Made by a program: the position numbers and the translations under genes. From NCBI GenBank assembly GCA_023701135.1, contig JAMPXP010000015.1:1-64000 (forward strand): 64,000 nucleotides of DNA, given 5' to 3'. The stretch comes from Desulfobacula sp. Lineage in GTDB: Bacteria; Desulfobacterota; Desulfobacteria; Desulfobacterales; Desulfobacteraceae. Shown in pieces: positions 34,798 to 50,945 of this stretch; the stretch's first letter is position 1, and each line of letters begins with the position of its first letter. The notes under the pieces are model-generated. The model saw only the letters and a program-made list of their open reading frames with translations. It was not told the origin of the DNA and made no database searches.

Positions 34798-35322
34798 TTA
34801 CCGGTCCTGCGCCAATAGATCCTGAATCAAGGGATAGGCGGCATCCGACAATTTGTTGGTCGGGTCTCCTTCGGTGACCATGGCGGCCAGAACCTGTTTT
34901 TCCTTTTCCATGGGCAGGCGGCCCGTCATATGGGCTTTCCCCACCTCCTGCCCGTCCTGGTTGGTGAATACTGCCTCGGCCTCAGCCCGGCCCTCATTGC
35001 TGATTCTGGTAATGGTGACCCTGCATTGAATGGTGTCCTGGAAATAAACGGGCCGGATAAATTTAAAATTCATGCCCGAGGCCAGCCAGCCCACCTGGCC
35101 CCCGAATTCGCAGACCATGGACCCCACCAGAAGGCCGTGGCAGATCAGGCCCTTAAATCCCTTGGCCCCGGTCCAGCGCCCGTCATAATGCACCGGGTTG
35201 TAATCCCGGGTCAGGTCCCCGAAGTCCAGGGTTTCTTCCTGTGTAAACGTCCTTTGATAAACAAAGGTGTCGCCCTGTTTCAGGCCGGTTATGGCCCTTT
35301 GTCGCATGATATTGGTCATCAT
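34798..35322 (-). CDS. MaoC-like (hot-dog fold) enoyl-CoA hydratase family protein
   Basis: The 174-residue protein has the MaoC dehydratase signature: FGDLTRDYNPVHYD with the catalytic Asp and His, and GLICHGLLVGSM. Such enzymes hydrate 2-enoyl-CoA or related thioesters. It has about 30 extra C-terminal residues. It probably serves acyl-CoA metabolism along with fadN/fadA and the acyl-CoA ligase, but is not linked to them here. GAGGGCA precedes the double ATG. Confidence 0.85.
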   Translation of the reverse strand: MMTNIMRQRAITGLKQGDTFVYQRTFTQEETLDFGDLTRDYNPVHYDGRWTGAKGFKGLICHGLLVGSMVCEFGGQVGWLASGMNFKFIRPVYFQDTIQCRVTITRISNEGRAEAEAVFTNQDGQEVGKAHMTGRLPMEKEKQVLAAMVTEGDPTNKLSDAAYPLIQDLLAQDR

Positions 35323-35343
35323 TGCCCTCTTTGAAAAATGTCT

Positions 35344-36144
35344 TTATCCCAGTTTTCCTGCAATCCTGCTGTAAATTTTATCCGGCTGCCATACAAAGGG
35401 TTTTCCCCATATCATCCGGGCCGCTCTCAGGGTCTCGTTAAAGCCGTTTTCCATGAGAAATTCAATACCGGCCCCGTTGTCTACCGGCAGAACCGCGTTG
35501 CCAACGGCGCAATATTTTTTTCTCATCAAGGCTGTTCCGGCCCGGCTATTTTCCGCGATGATCATTCCTTCTCCCAGATCCGGCAGATAAATCCCGGCTA
35601 CCCGATGATTTTCCCGGTACAGCCAGGCAGTTTCAACTTTGCCTGAAAAAATAAGGCGACGATCTTCCCCTGATACGGATTGATCCAGCTTAAACACCTC
35701 GTTTTGATCATCAGGAGAAAAGGCAATGATATGGGAAGAATCCGGATATGGGGCCAAAGGGGCTTCCTTTTTAAAAAACACATAATCGGTCTGTTTTTTA
35801 AAACCTGCTTTTTCATATATGGGATAGCCCAGGTCCGTGGCAATCAAAGAAACGGATTCACACTCAAGGGCTGTGAGTTTCTCCAGTAAATGGGATACCA
35901 TTTTATGGGCCAGGCCTTTTCCCCTGAATTCGGGACCCACAATAATATGGGCCAGCCAGGCGGTTTTTCCAAATACGATGCCGGCGCCGATTCCCATCAT
36001 CCTGTCGTGTTTGCTGATCTTGACGGCATGGCAGAAAGGGTTGGCAAGGTAAAATCGCAGAGCGGGTTTGATATCGGGCCAGCCCTGGGGCTGCAACGGC
36101 GCAAGCTGATCCAGGTCTTTTTTTGTCAGGGGTTCTATATTCAT
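35344..36144 (-). CDS. GNAT-family N-acetyltransferase
   Basis: About 266 residues. The N-terminal half is a GNAT domain with the acetyl-CoA motif AHIIVGPEFRGKGLAHKMV (R/Q-x-x-G-x-G/A form as RGKGLA). The second half (about 145-265) matches the extra domain found in two-domain GNATs and lacks that motif. Acceptor unknown. ATG 36144 was preferred to a TTG nine bases upstream; neither has a clear ribosome site. Confidence 0.8.
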   Translation of the reverse strand: MNIEPLTKKDLDQLAPLQPQGWPDIKPALRFYLANPFCHAVKISKHDRMMGIGAGIVFGKTAWLAHIIVGPEFRGKGLAHKMVSHLLEKLTALECESVSLIATDLGYPIYEKAGFKKQTDYVFFKKEAPLAPYPDSSHIIAFSPDDQNEVFKLDQSVSGEDRRLIFSGKVETAWLYRENHRVAGIYLPDLGEGMIIAENSRAGTALMRKKYCAVGNAVLPVDNGAGIEFLMENGFNETLRAARMIWGKPFVWQPDKIYSRIAGKLG

Positions 36145-36165
36145 TATGAGCAAGTAAGGATATGA

Positions 36166-36196
36166 AAAGGGCCGGAAATTTTTGTCCCGGCCCTTT
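36166..36196 (-). terminator. terminator of the pyruvate:ferredoxin oxidoreductase gene
   Basis: AAAGGGCCGG (36166-36175) pairs with CCGGCCCTTT (36187-36196); on the minus strand TTTT follows. It lies 24 bases past the stop codon of the gene at 36220. Confidence 0.75.
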
Positions 36197-36219
36197 CTAT
36201 CTATCGGTTTACGTCATTT

Positions 36220-39771
<3,552 letters not shown>

Positions 39772-39794
39772 TTAAATCCTGATTTAGCCCTTCA

Positions 39795-39823
39795 GTCATA
39801 CAATAAATGTTTGGATAAGTAAA
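39795..39823 (-). promoter_or_regulatory. possible nifJ promoter
   Basis: On the minus strand TTTACT (39823-39818) and TATGAC (39800-39795) are spaced by 17 bases, 57 bases before the ATG. Four of six bases match consensus in each box. Confidence 0.45.
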
Positions 39824-39827
39824 TAAT

Positions 39828-39986
39828 TTAAAGAAACTCGATAGTTAAGATTTGTTCCCAGGCCCGGCCCATTTCATGAATATATTTTTCCGCTTCTATC
39901 AATTTTTGTTCACCTGTGATAAAGAGACGCTGTTCGTTAAATATATTTTTTAATAAAACTGATATGTTAATCTTTAATACGACCAA
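39828..39986 (-). CDS. possible 52-residue small protein upstream of nifJ
   Basis: A minus-strand frame from TTG at 39986 ends at TAA 39828. The part from NEQRLFITGEQKLIEAEKYI onward (ending WEQILTIEFL) has protein-like amino-acid and codon composition, including GAA CAG CGT, while the first 16 codons are hydrophobic and AT-rich. There is no clear ribosome site and the TTG is a poor start, so it could be a remnant or a chance frame. It occupies most of the gap between nifJ and the divergent rdgC. Confidence 0.3.
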   Translation of the reverse strand: MVVLKINISVLLKNIFNEQRLFITGEQKLIEAEKYIHEMGRAWEQILTIEFL

Positions 39987-39995
39987 GGATACAAT

Positions 39996-40610
39996 ATGGG
40001 TTTAATTTCTTCCACACATTCCATCAGCCGGTATCATATCGAGGGAAAATTTGAGGGTTCTGCAGCAGAAGAGGTCCGAAATCATTTGATCGCTTATTCC
40101 ATTCCAAAGCTTGAAAGTGAATTTGATGCGCTTTCCGCCGGATGGACCCCGTTTGAAAGCCCCTATAACCCGGACTTTGATAAATTTTCCATCCAGTTTG
40201 GAACCTTTTTTGCATTTTCATTGAGGATTGATAAAAAATCCATTCCCGTAAGGCTGGTTCAAAAATACATGGCCATTGAAATAGAAAAAAAAATGGAAAA
40301 ATCCGGGCGGGAATTCATCTCTAAAAATGAAAAGACTGAAATCAAAGAAATGGTGATGGATCTTCTCATGCACAAAATACCCGCTGTTCCCAGTGTTTAT
40401 GAAGTGCTCTGGAATTATGAAGAACAGAACCTGTATTTATTTACCACCCAGAAGGCGGCCAACGAACTTTTTGAAACCCTCTTCTTTAAGAGTTTTAAAT
40501 TGAAACCCATCCGGCTTTTTCCCTATACCCTGGTTGAAACAAAATCCGCTTTTTCAAATTCCGATAAAGACAGGATATTCTCCCTGGCCCCTTTAAAATA
40601 TACGAGGTAA
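39996..40610 (+). CDS. rdgC: RdgC-like recombination-associated protein
   Basis: RdgC is a ring-shaped double-strand DNA-binding protein that restrains RecA. The 204 residues match the N-terminal region of the family (MGLISSTHSISRYHIEGK, GWTPFESPYNPDF, FSLRIDKKSIPVRLV). At about two-thirds of the E. coli length it is the shorter delta-type form rather than a truncated gene; the stop is followed by a normal start four bases on. The next gene is an unrecognised partner, then dnaN and gyrB. Confidence 0.8.
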   Translation: MGLISSTHSISRYHIEGKFEGSAAEEVRNHLIAYSIPKLESEFDALSAGWTPFESPYNPDFDKFSIQFGTFFAFSLRIDKKSIPVRLVQKYMAIEIEKKMEKSGREFISKNEKTEIKEMVMDLLMHKIPAVPSVYEVLWNYEEQNLYLFTTQKAANELFETLFFKSFKLKPIRLFPYTLVETKSAFSNSDKDRIFSLAPLKYTR

Positions 40611-40614
40611 ACCC

Positions 40615-41148
40615 ATGCTTGATATTGCAACGGCTTATAATAAATATACCTTTCTGGGCAATGATTTTTTGACCTGGATCTGGTTCTCCATTGAAACCCA
40701 GACAGATTTTTCCGCCCTGCTGGGTTCAAAGGATGTGATCTCCCTTGAAATCGGTAATTCCATTGTTCTTGAAAATAAATTGGGGGATAAATCAAAGGAA
40801 AAAATCACCATTAAGGGCGATGAGGCAGGGCTTGAAGAGGGGACCACCGCCTTGAAAAAAGGGGCCTGGGTGACCCAGATCAATCTCAACTGCAAGATCA
40901 ATGAAGATGAATACAAATTCACCATCAAAGGGGAAAGTTATAATATTACAGGCCTTAAAACACCGAAAACAGATCTTAAAAAAACCGGGGATGAAATTGA
41001 AGGGCTGGTTCTTGAAAAAGCATTTTTCTGTTTCAGGGTTTTTGAAATTATGGACACCCTCTTTTTAAAATATCTTGGCCAACGGATTGCAGACGATTGG
41101 AATCATAAGGGATTGCAGGATATTAAAAACTGGATCGGGTCTGTTTAA
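40615..41148 (+). CDS. conserved-looking protein of unknown function paired with rdgC
   Basis: Family not recognised. The 177-residue protein has no signal peptide or membrane helix. It has an aromatic N-terminal stretch (FLTWIWFSIETQTDF), a central beta-rich part with many Lys/Glu, and a C-terminal helix (FRVFEIMDTLFLKYLGQRI). It starts four bases after the rdgC stop, so the two are translated together. A role with RdgC in handling DNA is inferred from position only. Confidence 0.7.
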   Translation: MLDIATAYNKYTFLGNDFLTWIWFSIETQTDFSALLGSKDVISLEIGNSIVLENKLGDKSKEKITIKGDEAGLEEGTTALKKGAWVTQINLNCKINEDEYKFTIKGESYNITGLKTPKTDLKKTGDEIEGLVLEKAFFCFRVFEIMDTLFLKYLGQRIADDWNHKGLQDIKNWIGSV

Positions 41149-41432
41149 AAAATGTTCAAAACCGGTGGGTTTTAAACACGGAAAAAAAAGGGGGTTAAAA
41201 CCCTGGGGTTTTAACGAAAAAACAAACATGTTTTAATCATTTATTTTGATAATTTAACAAACAAATTCAGTTCGTTAAAAAGTTTTCAACATTTGAACAC
41301 CCCTTATTAATATTATTGTTCTTTTTTAAATGATAGTTATTAATATAACGCAAATTTTAATATTTGATAAATCAGGTGTTTTAAGATAGATTTACAGATG
41401 CAAAAATCACAAATTTTTGAAAAAGGGGATAG
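41149..41432. other. AT-rich gap upstream of dnaN
   Basis: These 284 bases contain no gene. A 9-bp hairpin GTTAAAACC/GGTTTTAAC with a CTGG loop occupies 41194-41215 and may end the rdgC transcript, though no T run follows. The remainder is very AT-rich. TTTTCAACA (41283-41291) resembles a DnaA box with one core mismatch; no set of good boxes was found, so an origin is not claimed. AAAAGGGGA precedes the dnaN ATG. Confidence 0.5.
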
Positions 41433-45014
<3,582 letters not shown>

Positions 45015-45031
45015 GCCAACATACAAAGTCG

Positions 45032-45061
45032 GCAGAGGGGTTGAAAATTCAACCCCTCTGC
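45032..45061. terminator. perfect 14-bp hairpin after gyrB
   Basis: GCAGAGGGGTTGAA (45032-45045) is followed, after AA, by its exact complement TTCAACCCCTCTGC (45048-45061). No T run follows on either strand, so it may stabilise the mRNA 3' end or aid termination rather than be a standard intrinsic terminator. Confidence 0.6.
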
Positions 45062-45081
45062 TTCAACGACAGATCTCTTAA

Positions 45082-47649
45082 ATGAAGGCCTTTTTCAGAA
45101 ATCTGCCTATCCGGTCAAAGCTTTTGGGCGGATATACCCTGATTTTTATCCTGGCCACCATTTTGTGCGACGGTGTCATCTATTATACGGTCCGGTCCAC
45201 CATTGAAGCCAATATTGAAAGCGAATTGACCAATTCCACGGCCATGATTCTCAATATGGTCCAGACCGCCGCCGGCACCTCCATTAAAAACCATCTCCGG
45301 GCCGTGGCCGAAAAAAACAAAGAAATCATCGAGCATATTTACCAGGACTATCAAAGGGGCCTGGTCACCGAGGAAGAGGCCAAAAGCCGGGCCCGGAACA
45401 TTTTATTCTCTCAGACCATCGGCAAGACCGGGTATATTTTCTGCGCCGATACCCGTGGCATTGCCGTTGAACATCCCAACCCGGGAGTGGCAGGTAAAAA
45501 TTTCCTGGACCATGGGTTTGTCAGGGATATGATCCGCCAAAAACAGGGCTATCTGGAATATGACTGGAAGAACCCGGAAGATGACCATGAAAAACCCAAG
45601 GCCATGTATATGGCCCATTTCGAGCCCTGGGACTGGATCATTGCCGCCTCTTCCTATCGGGAGGAGTTTAAGGAGCTGGTCAAGATTTCGGATTTCAAGG
45701 ACAGCATCCTGGGCCTGAAATTCGGAAAGACCGGTTATGCCTATATCACCGACAGCCGGGGAAATCTTATCGTCCATCCGTTTCTGACCGGCAATTATTA
45801 TGATGACAAGGACAGCAATTCTTTTGTCAGAACACTCTGCACCATGAAAACCGGAAAACTGGTTTATTCATGGAAGAATCCCCGGGATGAACGAGAACGT
45901 GAAAAACTGGTGATCTTTAATTATATCCCGGAATATGACTGGATCATCGCATCCACCAGCTATCTGGATGAAATATTTACCCCTTTGAAGACCATCCGCC
46001 GTATCATCATGACAACCGTTTTCCTGATCCTGGCCCTGGTCTTTTCAAGCTCGTTATGGATCAACAGCACCATCATAAAGCCCTTAAAATCCCTGATGAA
46101 TCGCTTGTCGGCCGGAGCCTCCGGCAATCCGGCCGGCCGAATGCCGGTGACCTCAACGGACGAGATCGGGCAACTGGCCGGATATTTCAATCATTTCATG
46201 GAAACCCTGGAAACCTACAGCGCCAGCCTGAAGACGGAAATCAACCAACATCAGAAAACAGAAGAAGCCCTGTGGATCAGCCAGGAAAAATACCGCCGGA
46301 TCCTGGAGCGAATGGAAGAAGGGTATTTTGAGGTGGATTTTTCAGGACGGTTTACCTTTTTTAATCTTTCCATGGCCGCCCTTCTCAAAACGCCTAAAGA
46401 CAGCCTTTCAGGAAAAAATATCCATAACTTTCTGGACCTGGAAAATTCTGAAAAATTGGACCGGCTGTTTAAAAAAATCAAAGCCTCGGGCTTGGCCGTC
46501 CAGGTCTCTGATCTGGAAATGGTGAAATATGACGGCTCTCCCTGTTCGGTTGAAACCTCCGTGTCCCTGCTGCTGGACCCGGACCATGGTCCGGCCGGGT
46601 TCAGCGGGGTATTGAGGGATGTCAGCGACCGGAAAAAAAGCGAAAAAGCCTTAAAGCTGTCTGAGGAACTGTTTTCCAAGGCCTTCCGGAGCAGCCCCAG
46701 CGGGATGTTTATTGCTTCCATCAAGGACACAAGGATCATCAATGTCAATGACGGCTTTCTGAAGATTACGGGATACAGCCTCTTTGACCTCATCGGAAAG
46801 GAACTCACGGGTATCCGGTTTTTTTACACCCCCTCGGAAGGTGCGAAGATACTGGAGACCATCATTAAACAAGGTGGTCTTAAACCCCTGGAAGTCAAAT
46901 TTTTAAATTCAGCAGGCCAGGTTCGGACGGGTTTGATTTCCGTGGAAATCGTGGATGTCTGGGGGGAAAGATGCATGCTGGCAGCCATGGAAGATATGAC
47001 CGAATCCCGGCAACTGGAAAGGGAGATATTGAATATCAGTGAACGGGAGCGCCGGAAAATCGCCATGGAGCTTCATGATGATCTTTGCCCCCATTTGATC
47101 GGCATAGAGGTATTGACCAAAATTCTGAAGGAAAGGCTGGAATCAAAGGCCTTGGACGAAGTCCGCAATGCGGATAAAATCAGGGCCCTTATCCTGGAAA
47201 GCATTGATAAAACAAGACGCCTGTCCAGGGGGCTGTTTCCCATCAACCTGGCGGAACACGGGTTTCATTCCTCCCTTCAAGAACTGTCGGCCCAGGTCAG
47301 GGACATGTTCGGCATTTCATGCGAGATTTCCTGCCCACAGTCCATTTCGTTCCGGGACAATGCCGTGTCCACCCATTTGTATTATATCCTGCATGAGGCG
47401 GTTCATAATGCCGTCAAGCACGCAAGGGCGCACCATATTCATATCCGGTTGACGGACCGGGAGAGCAGGATCACATTAACCATCCGGGATGACGGAACAG
47501 GCATATCCGCCATGGACCAATCCCAGGGCATGGGTATAAAAATCATGAAATACCGGGCCGCCAGAATCGGGGCCTCCCTGGATATTTTCAGGGATCCCGG
47601 AGGCGGTACCCGGGTTGTGCTTGAGATGGAAAAAGAACCGGAGTTCTAG
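45082..47649 (+). CDS. membrane sensor histidine kinase (Cache-HAMP-PAS-PAS-HisKA_3)
   Basis: An 855-residue NarX/DegS-type kinase. A membrane helix (about 15-35) leads to a periplasmic double single-Cache sensor (IGKTGYIFCADTRG and FGKTGYAYITDSRG repeats), a second helix (about 305-325), HAMP, and two PAS domains (about 400-510 and 525-640). The dimerisation helix has the HisKA_3 motif RERRKIAMELHDDLCPHL with the phospho-His, then an ATPase domain with HEAVHNAVKHARA and DDGTGI, ending MGIKIMKYRA. It is followed 15 bases later by its NarL-type partner. The ligand is unknown; Cache domains sense small molecules such as organic acids. Confidence 0.93.
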   Translation: MKAFFRNLPIRSKLLGGYTLIFILATILCDGVIYYTVRSTIEANIESELTNSTAMILNMVQTAAGTSIKNHLRAVAEKNKEIIEHIYQDYQRGLVTEEEAKSRARNILFSQTIGKTGYIFCADTRGIAVEHPNPGVAGKNFLDHGFVRDMIRQKQGYLEYDWKNPEDDHEKPKAMYMAHFEPWDWIIAASSYREEFKELVKISDFKDSILGLKFGKTGYAYITDSRGNLIVHPFLTGNYYDDKDSNSFVRTLCTMKTGKLVYSWKNPRDEREREKLVIFNYIPEYDWIIASTSYLDEIFTPLKTIRRIIMTTVFLILALVFSSSLWINSTIIKPLKSLMNRLSAGASGNPAGRMPVTSTDEIGQLAGYFNHFMETLETYSASLKTEINQHQKTEEALWISQEKYRRILERMEEGYFEVDFSGRFTFFNLSMAALLKTPKDSLSGKNIHNFLDLENSEKLDRLFKKIKASGLAVQVSDLEMVKYDGSPCSVETSVSLLLDPDHGPAGFSGVLRDVSDRKKSEKALKLSEELFSKAFRSSPSGMFIASIKDTRIINVNDGFLKITGYSLFDLIGKELTGIRFFYTPSEGAKILETIIKQGGLKPLEVKFLNSAGQVRTGLISVEIVDVWGERCMLAAMEDMTESRQLEREILNISERERRKIAMELHDDLCPHLIGIEVLTKILKERLESKALDEVRNADKIRALILESIDKTRRLSRGLFPINLAEHGFHSSLQELSAQVRDMFGISCEISCPQSISFRDNAVSTHLYYILHEAVHNAVKHARAHHIHIRLTDRESRITLTIRDDGTGISAMDQSQGMGIKIMKYRAARIGASLDIFRDPGGGTRVVLEMEKEPEF

Positions 47650-47664
47650 CGAAAAGGAGGTGCC

Positions 47665-48318
47665 ATGCCGGGTATCATTAAGATCGTGATTGTTGAAGAC
47701 CATCCGATCTTCAGAATGGGAATGAAGGAGCTGATCAACCGGGAAAAGGACCTTGAGGTGGTCGGGGATGCCGAAACCGTTGCCGAAGCCCTTGATCTGA
47801 TTGAAAGCCTGCGCCCCGACCTGGTGATTGTGGATCTTTCCTTAAAAGAAAGCAACGGCATCGAGCTGGTGAAAGAGATCCACCAGAACCATAAACAGAT
47901 CGCTTGCCTGGTATTGTCCATGCACGACGAAGCCCTGCATGCCGAGCGGTGCCTCACGGCCGGGGCCCGGGGCTATATCATGAAGCACGAGGCTTCTGAA
48001 TCCGTGGTCAAGGCCATCCGCCACATCATGTCCGGCCATATCCATGTCAGCCCCGGTATCATGAGCACCATTTTAAACAAATTTCAAAAACAACCGGACC
48101 CGGTTTCCGCCTCCCCCTTGACACGTCTGACGGACAGGGAATTTGAAATTTTCCGGCTCATCGGCCAAGGGCTGTCCTCAAAGGAAATCGCCGTTCAACT
48201 GGGTATCAGTATTAAGACCGTGGGCACCTACCGGGAAAGAATCAAGGAAAAGCTGGATTTAAAAAACAGCGGGGAACTGCTCCGTCATGCCGTGGTTTGG
48301 GTTGAAACCGGTAGGTAA
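47665..48318 (+). CDS. NarL/LuxR-family response regulator
   Basis: The 217-residue DNA-binding partner of the preceding kinase. The receiver domain has ED acidic pair at 11-12 and phospho-acceptor D57 in VIVDLSLKE; the C-terminal LuxR helix-turn-helix is LTDREFEIFRLIGQGLSSKEIAVQLGISIKT in part, ending LDLKNSGELLRHAVVW. Ribosome site AAAGGAGG precedes the ATG. Targets are unknown; the acyl-CoA ligase gene is the next downstream. Confidence 0.95.
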   Translation: MPGIIKIVIVEDHPIFRMGMKELINREKDLEVVGDAETVAEALDLIESLRPDLVIVDLSLKESNGIELVKEIHQNHKQIACLVLSMHDEALHAERCLTAGARGYIMKHEASESVVKAIRHIMSGHIHVSPGIMSTILNKFQKQPDPVSASPLTRLTDREFEIFRLIGQGLSSKEIAVQLGISIKTVGTYRERIKEKLDLKNSGELLRHAVVWVETGR

Positions 48319-48451
48319 TCCGCCTACCTGAATTTGGTCCCGTGACCGACAATCCTATGGGTTCCCGGCGGATTTACCCCGCTTGCCGGGCATATTATAA
48401 AAAATGATAGGATATTCCATTTTTTTAATGCTTAACCCTCAAGGAGGTCCC

Positions 48452-50098
48452 ATGGCGACAAAGACCATCAAGTCCACAAAAAGTGCCTACGCTTACCCGC
48501 TTTTGATCAAAAACCTGCTCACCACGCCCCTGATCTATTCCCCGGAAAGGGAAATCGTTTACCGGGACAAGCTTCGGTATACCTATGCCGATTTTGACAA
48601 ACGGGTGAAAAAACTGGCCCATATGCTGGAAGGCCTCGGGGTAAAACCCGGGCAGACCGTGGCCGTCATGGACTGGGATTCCCACCGGTACCTGGAATGC
48701 TTTTTCGCCGTCCCCATGATGGGGGCCGTCCTGCACACCATCAATATCCGCCTGACTCCGGAACAGCTCATTTATACCATCAACCATGCCGAAGACGATG
48801 TCATCCTTGTCCATGAGGATTTTGCACCGCTTCTGGAATCGGTAAAGAGCAAATTTGAAACCGTTAAACAGATTGTCCTGCTTTCGGACAAAATTGAACC
48901 CCTGGCCTATGATCTTCCCTTTGCCGGAGAATATGAGGCCATGATGTCAAAGTCTTCCGATGTCTATGACTTTCCCGATTTTGATGAAAACACCACGGCC
49001 ACCACCTTTTATACCACCGGAACCACGGGCCTGCCCAAGGGGGTTTTCTTCAGCCACCGCCAGATTGTGCTTCACACCTATGGGGCCATGTCCGGCCTCT
49101 GCGCCTATGACGCCCAGGCCAATATCAATTCTTCGGATGTGTACATGCCCATGACCCCCATGTTCCATGTCCATGCCTGGGGCATGCCCTATCTCATGAC
49201 CCTTTTGGGAGCCAAGCAGGTCTATCCCGGCCGGTATGAACCGGAGATGCTTTTAAAGCTCATTGTCGGGGAAAAGGTCACCTATTCCCATTGCGTGCCC
49301 ACCATCATGACCATGCTGGTCACCAGCCCGTCCATCCATAAGGTGGACCTGAAGGGGTGGAAGGTCATCATCGGCGGCTCGGCCCTGTCCCGGGGACTCT
49401 GCAAAGAAGCCCTCAAACATGGGATCAACCTGTATACGGGCTACGGCATGTCGGAAACCTGCCCCCTCCTGACCCTGGCCAATATCAAACCCCAGATGAT
49501 GGACCGGGACGAGGAAGAACTCATCGATATCCGGTGCAAAACCGGGCTGCCCGTCCCCAATGTCCAGCTTGAAATCGTGGATCTGGACGGCAAGCCCGTT
49601 CCCCATGACGGGAAAACTGCGGGTGAAGTGGTGGCCAGGGCTCCCTGGCTCACCCAGGGCTATGTCAAGGATGAGGCCAAGAGTGAGGCCCTATGGGAAA
49701 AGGGCTGGCTTCACACCGGAGACATCGGCGTCATCGACCCTGAAGGCTATCTGAAGATCACGGACCGGCTCAAGGATGTCATCAAGACCGGCGGGGAATG
49801 GATATCCTCCCTTGAAATCGAAGATATCATCAGCCGCCATGAGGGCGTGAGTGAGGTGGCCGTGGTGGGGATCAGCGATGAAAAATGGGGGGAACGGCCC
49901 CTGGCCATGGTGGTATTAAAGGAAGGATTTCAGAAAAAGGTGACGGAGGCGGATATCGTGGATTTCTGCAAGACCTTTGTGGACAAGGGCATCATCCCCA
50001 AATACGGAATCCCGTCCAAAATCGTCATGACCCAGGCCATTCCCAAAACCAGCGTGGGCAAGATCAGTAAAAAGGATATCCGGGCCAAGTATCCCTAA
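48452..50098 (+). CDS. long- or medium-chain acyl-CoA ligase (AMP-forming)
   Basis: An ANL-superfamily ligase of 548 residues that activates a carboxylic acid to acyl-AMP and then acyl-CoA. The P-loop-like motif [13 protein letters not shown] (about 190-202), YGMSETCP, and the C-terminal [25 protein letters not shown] and [12 protein letters not shown] (catalytic Lys) are intact. ATG 48452 has AAGGAGG upstream; an ATG 48 bases earlier lacks one. A fatty-acid substrate is likely given fadN/fadA elsewhere in the window; chain length cannot be told. Confidence 0.92.
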   Translation: MATKTIKSTKSAYAYPLLIKNLLTTPLIYSPEREIVYRDKLRYTYADFDKRVKKLAHMLEGLGVKPGQTVAVMDWDSHRYLECFFAVPMMGAVLHTINIRLTPEQLIYTINHAEDDVILVHEDFAPLLESVKSKFETVKQIVLLSDKIEPLAYDLPFAGEYEAMMSKSSDVYDFPDFDENTTATTFYTTGTTGLPKGVFFSHRQIVLHTYGAMSGLCAYDAQANINSSDVYMPMTPMFHVHAWGMPYLMTLLGAKQVYPGRYEPEMLLKLIVGEKVTYSHCVPTIMTMLVTSPSIHKVDLKGWKVIIGGSALSRGLCKEALKHGINLYTGYGMSETCPLLTLANIKPQMMDRDEEELIDIRCKTGLPVPNVQLEIVDLDGKPVPHDGKTAGEVVARAPWLTQGYVKDEAKSEALWEKGWLHTGDIGVIDPEGYLKITDRLKDVIKTGGEWISSLEIEDIISRHEGVSEVAVVGISDEKWGERPLAMVVLKEGFQKKVTEADIVDFCKTFVDKGIIPKYGIPSKIVMTQAIPKTSVGKISKKDIRAKYP

Positions 50099-50107
50099 CG
50101 AGTGAAT

Positions 50108-50148
50108 ATAAAAATGCCCTGCACCATTTTCATAATGGGCAGGGCATT
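50108..50148 (-). terminator. terminator at the end of the exopolysaccharide operon
   Basis: AATGCCCTGC (50113-50122) pairs with GCAGGGCATT (50139-50148) around an inner CCATT/AATGG stem; on the minus strand five T residues follow. It lies 29 bases past the stop of the last operon gene at 50177 and just past the plus-strand ligase stop. Confidence 0.75.
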
Positions 50149-50176
50149 AAGCGTTAAAAAGGGGCTATTTTCGGTT

Positions 50177-50926
50177 TCAGCGATTGAATCTGTTTAAAAC
50201 AAAACCCAGGAATTTTTCCTGGGGCAAGAGGGAGATGGCCTTTTCAACCTCATTTTTTGAGGTGGTTCCCGCCTCAACCACCATGATGATGCCGTCCATC
50301 ATGGGCGCCAGGGAAATGGCCTCTGATCTTTCCAGAACCGGGGGGGCGTCAAAAAAGACATAGCGGTCCGGATAGCGGGTTCCCATTTCCGTGACCAGTT
50401 GCTGCATCACATCTGATGACAGCATTTCCGAAGCGTTTACCACGGTATTGTTCCCTGAAATCAGGGTCAGCTTTTCAATTCCGGGCCAGATGATCAATTC
50501 GTTCAGGGGTTTTCCATGGAGAAAATAATCAATCAGGCTGAATTCGTTTTGAATCCCCAGGTATTTATGGATATCCTGACCCTTAAAATCGCAGTCCACC
50601 AGAAGAACCGTCTGATTGAAATCCCTTGCAAAGACAAAGCCCATATTGATGCAGGTGGTGGTTTTTCCCTCATTCCGGTTGGGGCTTGTAATCATGAGGG
50701 TGTTCATTTTTCTCTCTTTTGCCTGTTGTTGAATACGGGTCCTGAGGATTTTATAGCATTCAATTTCGGGTGAATCCGGAGTGATACACACCCCGCGGTT
50801 TTTTCTGACAATTTCCGGATCCATCCGGTATGCTCGGGAATCCGTATACACCGGGGCCTGACGGAACATGGGGGAGGCCTCGTCCATCACCGGCGTTTCG
50901 TTCCCGATATCTTTTAGTATGGCCAT
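50177..50926 (-). CDS. CpsD/CapB-like ATPase of exopolysaccharide chain control
   Basis: A ParA-like P-loop ATPase of the bacterial tyrosine kinase group that pairs with Wzz-type proteins to control polysaccharide length and export. The 249 residues include SPNRNEGKTTTCINMG (deviant Walker A), VDCDFKGQDIHKYLG, and FFDAPPVLE. The C-terminal end (GFVLNRFNR) carries no tyrosine cluster, so autokinase control by a Tyr tail is doubtful. It lies 19 bases behind the Wzz-like gene. Nearest named group: XrtA/PEP-CTERM-associated CpsD-type ATPases. Confidence 0.88.
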   Translation of the reverse strand: MAILKDIGNETPVMDEASPMFRQAPVYTDSRAYRMDPEIVRKNRGVCITPDSPEIECYKILRTRIQQQAKERKMNTLMITSPNRNEGKTTTCINMGFVFARDFNQTVLLVDCDFKGQDIHKYLGIQNEFSLIDYFLHGKPLNELIIWPGIEKLTLISGNNTVVNASEMLSSDVMQQLVTEMGTRYPDRYVFFDAPPVLERSEAISLAPMMDGIIMVVEAGTTSKNEVEKAISLLPQEKFLGFVLNRFNR

Positions 50927-50945
50927 TTTCTTTTTTCCTTAAAAT

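Noticed and set aside
41149-41432. Replication origin upstream of dnaN
   Set aside because: The gap is AT-rich, but no group of good DnaA boxes was found (best is TTTTCAACA with a core mismatch), and dnaA is not adjacent.
48319-48451. Structured RNA between the response regulator and acyl-CoA ligase genes
   Set aside because: Only weak GC-rich pairing near 48360-48390, without a conserved motif or T run.
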